A stretch of DNA of 64,000 nucleotides from the NCBI GenBank assembly GCA_022824305.1, contig JAJEAD010000059.1, forward strand, positions 62,001 to 126,000. Reading direction: 5' to 3'. The position numbers and the translations under genes were made by a program. This stretch comes from Gammaproteobacteria bacterium. GTDB taxonomy: Bacteria; Pseudomonadota; Gammaproteobacteria; HK1. Under the pieces are notes generated by a model. It did no database searches, had not been told where the DNA came from, and was given only the letters and a program-made list of their open reading frames with translations. Below are positions 61,279 to 64,000 of the stretch, one piece after another. The stretch's first letter is position 1. Each line of letters opens with the position of its first letter.

Positions 61279-62520
61279 TCACCGCCGCTGCCCCGCGCGC
61301 CGAAGTCCGAGGTAGAAGGGCAGGAGGGCGAGCACCAACAGCACTGCCGCCCCGAGGAAGGGCGCACCGGGCAGATAGATGGGAGCGGAGTCTCCCACGA
61401 AGTAGCCGAAGATCTGCGTCATCAACAGGGGACTGATGATCATGGTCACCCCCATGACGCTTGCCAGGGCGCCCTGCAGCTCGCCCTGCGCGCGCTCGGA
61501 TACCTGATTGGACATCACGCCGGTGAGCGCCGGGACGATGAGGGCGCCGAAGGCGGTCAGGGGCAGGGCGGCGTAGATCATCCAGCCCTCGGTGGCGAGG
61601 CCGAAAAAGATGAGGCCTCCGATGCTGATCGCGAAACCCAGCCAGACGGTTCCCGCCTCGCCCGCGCGGGGAATGATCAGGCGGATGAGCCAGCCCTGGA
61701 CCACCGCGAAGCACACGCCGACGATCGCGAGAGACAGACCGACCTCGGCGTTGGACCAGGCGAATGCCTCCTTGGTGTAGAAGCTCCATATCGCCGGGTA
61801 CACGTGATGCCCGACCTCGTAAATGAACATGGCGAGAAAGAACCAGGAGAGCGCGGGCATGCGGACGATCTGCCGGGCGGCGCCCAGGGGATTGGCGCGG
61901 CGCCAGCGGAAGGAGCGCCGCCGGTCCCGGGCGAGCGTTTCCGGCATGACGAAGGCGCCCCAGGCGAAGTTGGCGATGGCGATCGCGGCGGCGGCGAAGA
62001 AGGGCGCCCGCGTTCCCAGCTCTCCCGCCAGCCCGCCGATCAGCGGCCCGGCGACGAAGCCGACGCCGAAACCGGCCCCGAGGAGGCCGAAGTTCTGGGC
62101 TCTGCGCTCCGGGGGGCTGATGTCGGCGATGAAGGCGTTGGCGGTGGAGTAGGTGGCGCCGGCGACGCCCGCCAGCGCGCGTCCCACGAAGAGCAGCCAG
62201 AGGGTCGGCGCGAAGCCCATGATCAGGTAGTCGACCGCGAGCGCGAAGAGCGACACCAGCAGCACCGGCCTGCGCCCGAAGCGGTCCGACAGGTTCCCCA
62301 GGGTGGGTCCGCTCGCGAACTGCATGAGCGCGTACACGAAGGTCAGGTAGCCGCCCACCACCGCGGCGCTGCCGAGGGAGAGCCCCCCGAGCTCGCGGAT
62401 GAGGTCGGGCATCACCGGAATGATGATCCCGATGCCCATCGCGTCGATGAGCACCGTCACGAAGACGAAGGAGGTCGCCTTCCGGTATCCGCTCACGCGC
62501 TTGGCGTCGTCGTCCGCCAC
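61279..62520 (-). CDS. MFS drug-resistance type transporter (TetA-like)
   Basis: A 413-residue 12-segment major-facilitator protein. Segment 1 is FVFVTVLIDAMGIGIIIPVM with the motif-D1 Asp; motif A is GNLSDRFGRRPVLLVSL; motif C in segment 5 is GAGFGVGFVAGPLIGG. This is the TCR/Tet (DHA1) family of proton-driven exporters. GTG 62520 is chosen because AGGAG precedes it by five bases; longer frames upstream are arginine-rich. A HigA-like regulator gene follows 50 bases downstream. Exported compound unknown. Confidence 0.92.
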   Translation of the reverse strand: MADDDAKRVSGYRKATSFVFVTVLIDAMGIGIIIPVMPDLIRELGGLSLGSAAVVGGYLTFVYALMQFASGPTLGNLSDRFGRRPVLLVSLFALAVDYLIMGFAPTLWLLFVGRALAGVAGATYSTANAFIADISPPERRAQNFGLLGAGFGVGFVAGPLIGGLAGELGTRAPFFAAAAIAIANFAWGAFVMPETLARDRRRSFRWRRANPLGAARQIVRMPALSWFFLAMFIYEVGHHVYPAIWSFYTKEAFAWSNAEVGLSLAIVGVCFAVVQGWLIRLIIPRAGEAGTVWLGFAISIGGLIFFGLATEGWMIYAALPLTAFGALIVPALTGVMSNQVSERAQGELQGALASVMGVTMIISPLLMTQIFGYFVGDSAPIYLPGAPFLGAAVLLVLALLPFYLGLRRAGQRR

Positions 62521-63020
62521 CTGACTCCTATCACTTTCCTTCAACCTCGAAGCACCGGGTCCGGGAATTCTTCTATGCAGCGGCCGGGACGCTCTATTGG
62601 TACTTCTCCGCATTCCGGCCCACATTCCCGCACGCGGCGCTTCAACGGGTTCGTATGGGCGCCTCTCTCCGCGGTCCTCGCGGTCTCCGGCGGTGCCCGG
62701 ACCGTCTGTTGTCTTTCTGTTTATATCGTCAGAAGTGATTCACATTCGGCCAAGCGCTGATTGACGAACTTCTGGCCGGTATGCGGCTCGGCCGGCGAGA
62801 GCATCTTCCACTATGCACCGAGGCGCGCAGGAGCGTGTGGACGTGTTCCTGGCGGGACTTCAGGGCACGTTGCTCGGCGACGGGTACGCGGCCTACGAAG
62901 CCGGTGCCCGGCGCCACGCGCTCAACCATGCCCAATGTTGAAGGCGTGGACCCCTACACCTATCCCGTCGATGTCCGGCAACGCATTCGCCGAGCAGACA
63001 GCCCGGACGCGACAGCGGCT
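62521..63020. other. 500-base gap containing an IS66 remnant
   Basis: Between the MFS gene and the protease-like gene, both on the minus strand. An IS66 transposase fragment occupies 62760-62941 on the plus strand (separate entry). The sequence on either side is lower in GC around 62700-62760 and shows no other recognisable feature. Confidence 0.5.
62760..62941 (+). pseudogene. IS66-family transposase internal fragment, frameshifted
   Basis: Two overlapping frames reconstruct the middle of an IS66 TnpC DDE domain. One frame gives ESIFHYAPRRA; after a single-base shift the next gives ERVDVFLAGLQGTLLGDGYA then AYEAGARRHALNHAQC and a stop at 62939. IS66 transposases have the matching series 'f.Yap.R...e....fL..F.GtLq.DGYaaYe' with a catalytic Asp, followed by '.HalCwaHaRR'. 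The fragment has a frameshift, a stop where the Trp should be and no flanks, so it is dead. A possible IS66 tail lies at 15.7 kb. Confidence 0.65.
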
Positions 63021-64000
63021 CTATCGCGAGAGGTTGGAGAGGCTCCCCGTGGGACTCAACAGCAGGTTCATCACCTGGAGCGGACGGTCAGCGGAAACGG
63101 ACAAGCGCCACTTGCCCGCCCCGTCGCCCAGGCGGCCGTCGAAGCCCGCACCGCCGCGCTCAAGCTCCTGCGCGCTCAGCACGCGCGCCCGTCCGGCGGG
63201 CAGCGCAAGCCGCACCTCGCCCCCAGGCGCCCACTCTCCCCGAGCGTCCCGTCCTCTGATCACGACCTCGGCATTGCCCTCGCCGGGATTGATCAGGCGC
63301 AGCCGGCTCTGCTGTGAGCGGTTACTTCCGGGATTGAAAATCGGCAGCCGATAGCGCGTCACCCCATCCTCATCCGAGTCCTCCGCTGCCACGTCATGGA
63401 TGCTGGTCACAGAGCCGTCTCTGGTTCGTATGTATGCCAGGGGCTCGATGTCCAGCTCCGTATTCAAAGCCAATCGCCAGTTCCCTTCGCCGTCTCCCAC
63501 GCCTCCAGACAGCCCTTTGTGGGAATTGCCGGTCTCCAGGTCGTCGGAGTTGAACTGCACCGCCGCTTCGGCTTCCAGGGACAAGAATACCGGCCCGAAG
63601 CGCTGCCCGGAATCGTCGATGGCGTGGATGCGCACCGTCCCGGCGCGAGCGGAACGGTTGATGATCCGCACGAATCCCTGCTGAATGTCGTTGGCGGCCG
63701 ACATGACGAGCGGGAGCGTATGGTCGGGCTGCGACGGGTCCGTATCGAGCCAGCGGCGCACCTGCGGATAAAATCGGGGGAAGTAACTGTATTCATTAGG
63801 ATAAATGGCGGTCCCGAGCAGATACTCGCGGTCGAATATCCCCGATCCGCTACTACCACTCTGGATATCTCCCTCGTGATGGGGATAAGTCAAGAAAATC
63901 CTACCACTCTGGACACCGTCAGTTTTTACAAAAGCCAACGTACTAGAAACGTAGCTCTTGAGTCCCAATCTCGGATGGTGGATCCCGTACACCTCCAGCG
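63021..64000 (-). CDS. trypsin-like serine protease, C-terminal part (runs off window)
   Basis: The frame is open to the right edge; about 326 residues are visible. GDIQSGSSGSGIFDREYLLG carries the nucleophile-serine motif (GxSGSG) of bacterial S1 proteases, so the catalytic His and Asp lie beyond the window. The C-terminal ~220 residues hold two copies of a beta-rich unit: GDGEGNWRLALNTELDIEPL and GDGAGKWRLSVSADRPLQVM, each preceded by a 'G.V.I.a.DdsG/R..RG' stretch. Such tails are seen on exported proteins of Gram-negative bacteria. It is therefore probably secreted. An IS66 remnant lies just downstream. Confidence 0.75.
   Translation of the reverse strand, partial: LEVYGIHHPRLGLKSYVSSTLAFVKTDGVQSGRIFLTYPHHEGDIQSGSSGSGIFDREYLLGTAIYPNEYSYFPRFYPQVRRWLDTDPSQPDHTLPLVMSAANDIQQGFVRIINRSARAGTVRIHAIDDSGQRFGPVFLSLEAEAAVQFNSDDLETGNSHKGLSGGVGDGEGNWRLALNTELDIEPLAYIRTRDGSVTSIHDVAAEDSDEDGVTRYRLPIFNPGSNRSQQSRLRLINPGEGNAEVVIRGRDARGEWAPGGEVRLALPAGRARVLSAQELERGGAGFDGRLGDGAGKWRLSVSADRPLQVMNLLLSPTGSLSNLSR

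Overview
This is a GC-rich, gene-dense stretch of bacterial chromosome with about 55 protein genes and no rRNA, tRNA or CRISPR array that I can see. RND efflux genes, a DUF2147 exported protein, Tat- and Sec-exported periplasmic binding proteins and a prepilin-like exported protein point to a Gram-negative, probably a pseudomonadote (alpha- or gammaproteobacterium). The content is dominated by small-molecule catabolism: acyl-CoA metabolism, amidohydrolases, luciferase-like oxidoreductases, Fe/2-oxoglutarate dioxygenases, SDRs and several M24 (creatinase/ectoine-hydrolase type) proteins. That fits an environmental, possibly marine or host-associated, heterotroph. The taxonomic placement is inference.

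Layout. 0-4.4 kb: end of an acyl-CoA ligase, a FadJ-like bifunctional beta-oxidation enzyme, a MoaE fragment and an enolase-superfamily enzyme. 4.7-14.1 kb: luciferase-like oxidoreductase, polysaccharide deacetylase/allantoinase-like protein, DoeA-like ectoine hydrolase, a stand-alone HslV-like Ntn hydrolase, DUF2147, PhyH-type dioxygenase, MBL hydrolase, prepilin-like protein and a threonine-dehydratase-like PLP enzyme. 14.3-19.9 kb: M20 amidohydrolase, then a short accessory stretch (IS66 scrap, lower-GC HAD phosphatase, HigBA-type toxin-antitoxin), a second M24 protein, a GST, a 43-bp palindrome and an ATPase tail fragment. 19.9-28.7 kb: an N,N-dimethylformamidase-like alpha and beta pair with RidA and a TauD-type dioxygenase between them, a Tat-exported peptide/nickel-type binding protein, an amidase and another luciferase-like oxidoreductase. 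28.8-37.3 kb: NHL-repeat protein, SDR, a DUF262/DUF1524 nuclease-type protein and an RND efflux pair. 37.4-41.4 kb: a minus-strand operon of homocysteine S-methyltransferase-like protein, UbiD decarboxylase, TIGR04076-like protein and aldo-keto reductase. 41.6-46.4 kb: GcvT-like aminomethyltransferase, EutA-like racemase, a third M24 protein and a Rieske-oxygenase homologue with half of its cluster ligands replaced. 46.6-53.5 kb: a polar amino-acid/ectoine-type ABC transporter split around an ornithine-cyclodeaminase homologue and a SulP-STAS-cNMP transporter. 53.7-58.5 kb: SbcD-like and YhaN/SbcC-like DNA-end processing pair. 58.6-64 kb: SDR, Ldh-family dehydrogenase, orphan HigA-like antitoxin, MFS exporter, an IS66 remnant and the C-terminal part of a trypsin-like protease.

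How it fits together. Homologues of most members of the ectoine-utilisation set (DoeA/EutD, EutA, EutB, EutC and an Ehu-like transporter) are present but scattered over about 45 kb and mixed with other amide and amine enzymes, so the region looks like a catabolic toolbox rather than one operon. Almost no classical transcription factors are visible; the only DNA-binding proteins seen are two HigA-type antitoxins. The most unusual items are the degenerate Rieske protein, the DMFase-like cluster and the solitary HslV-like hydrolase.
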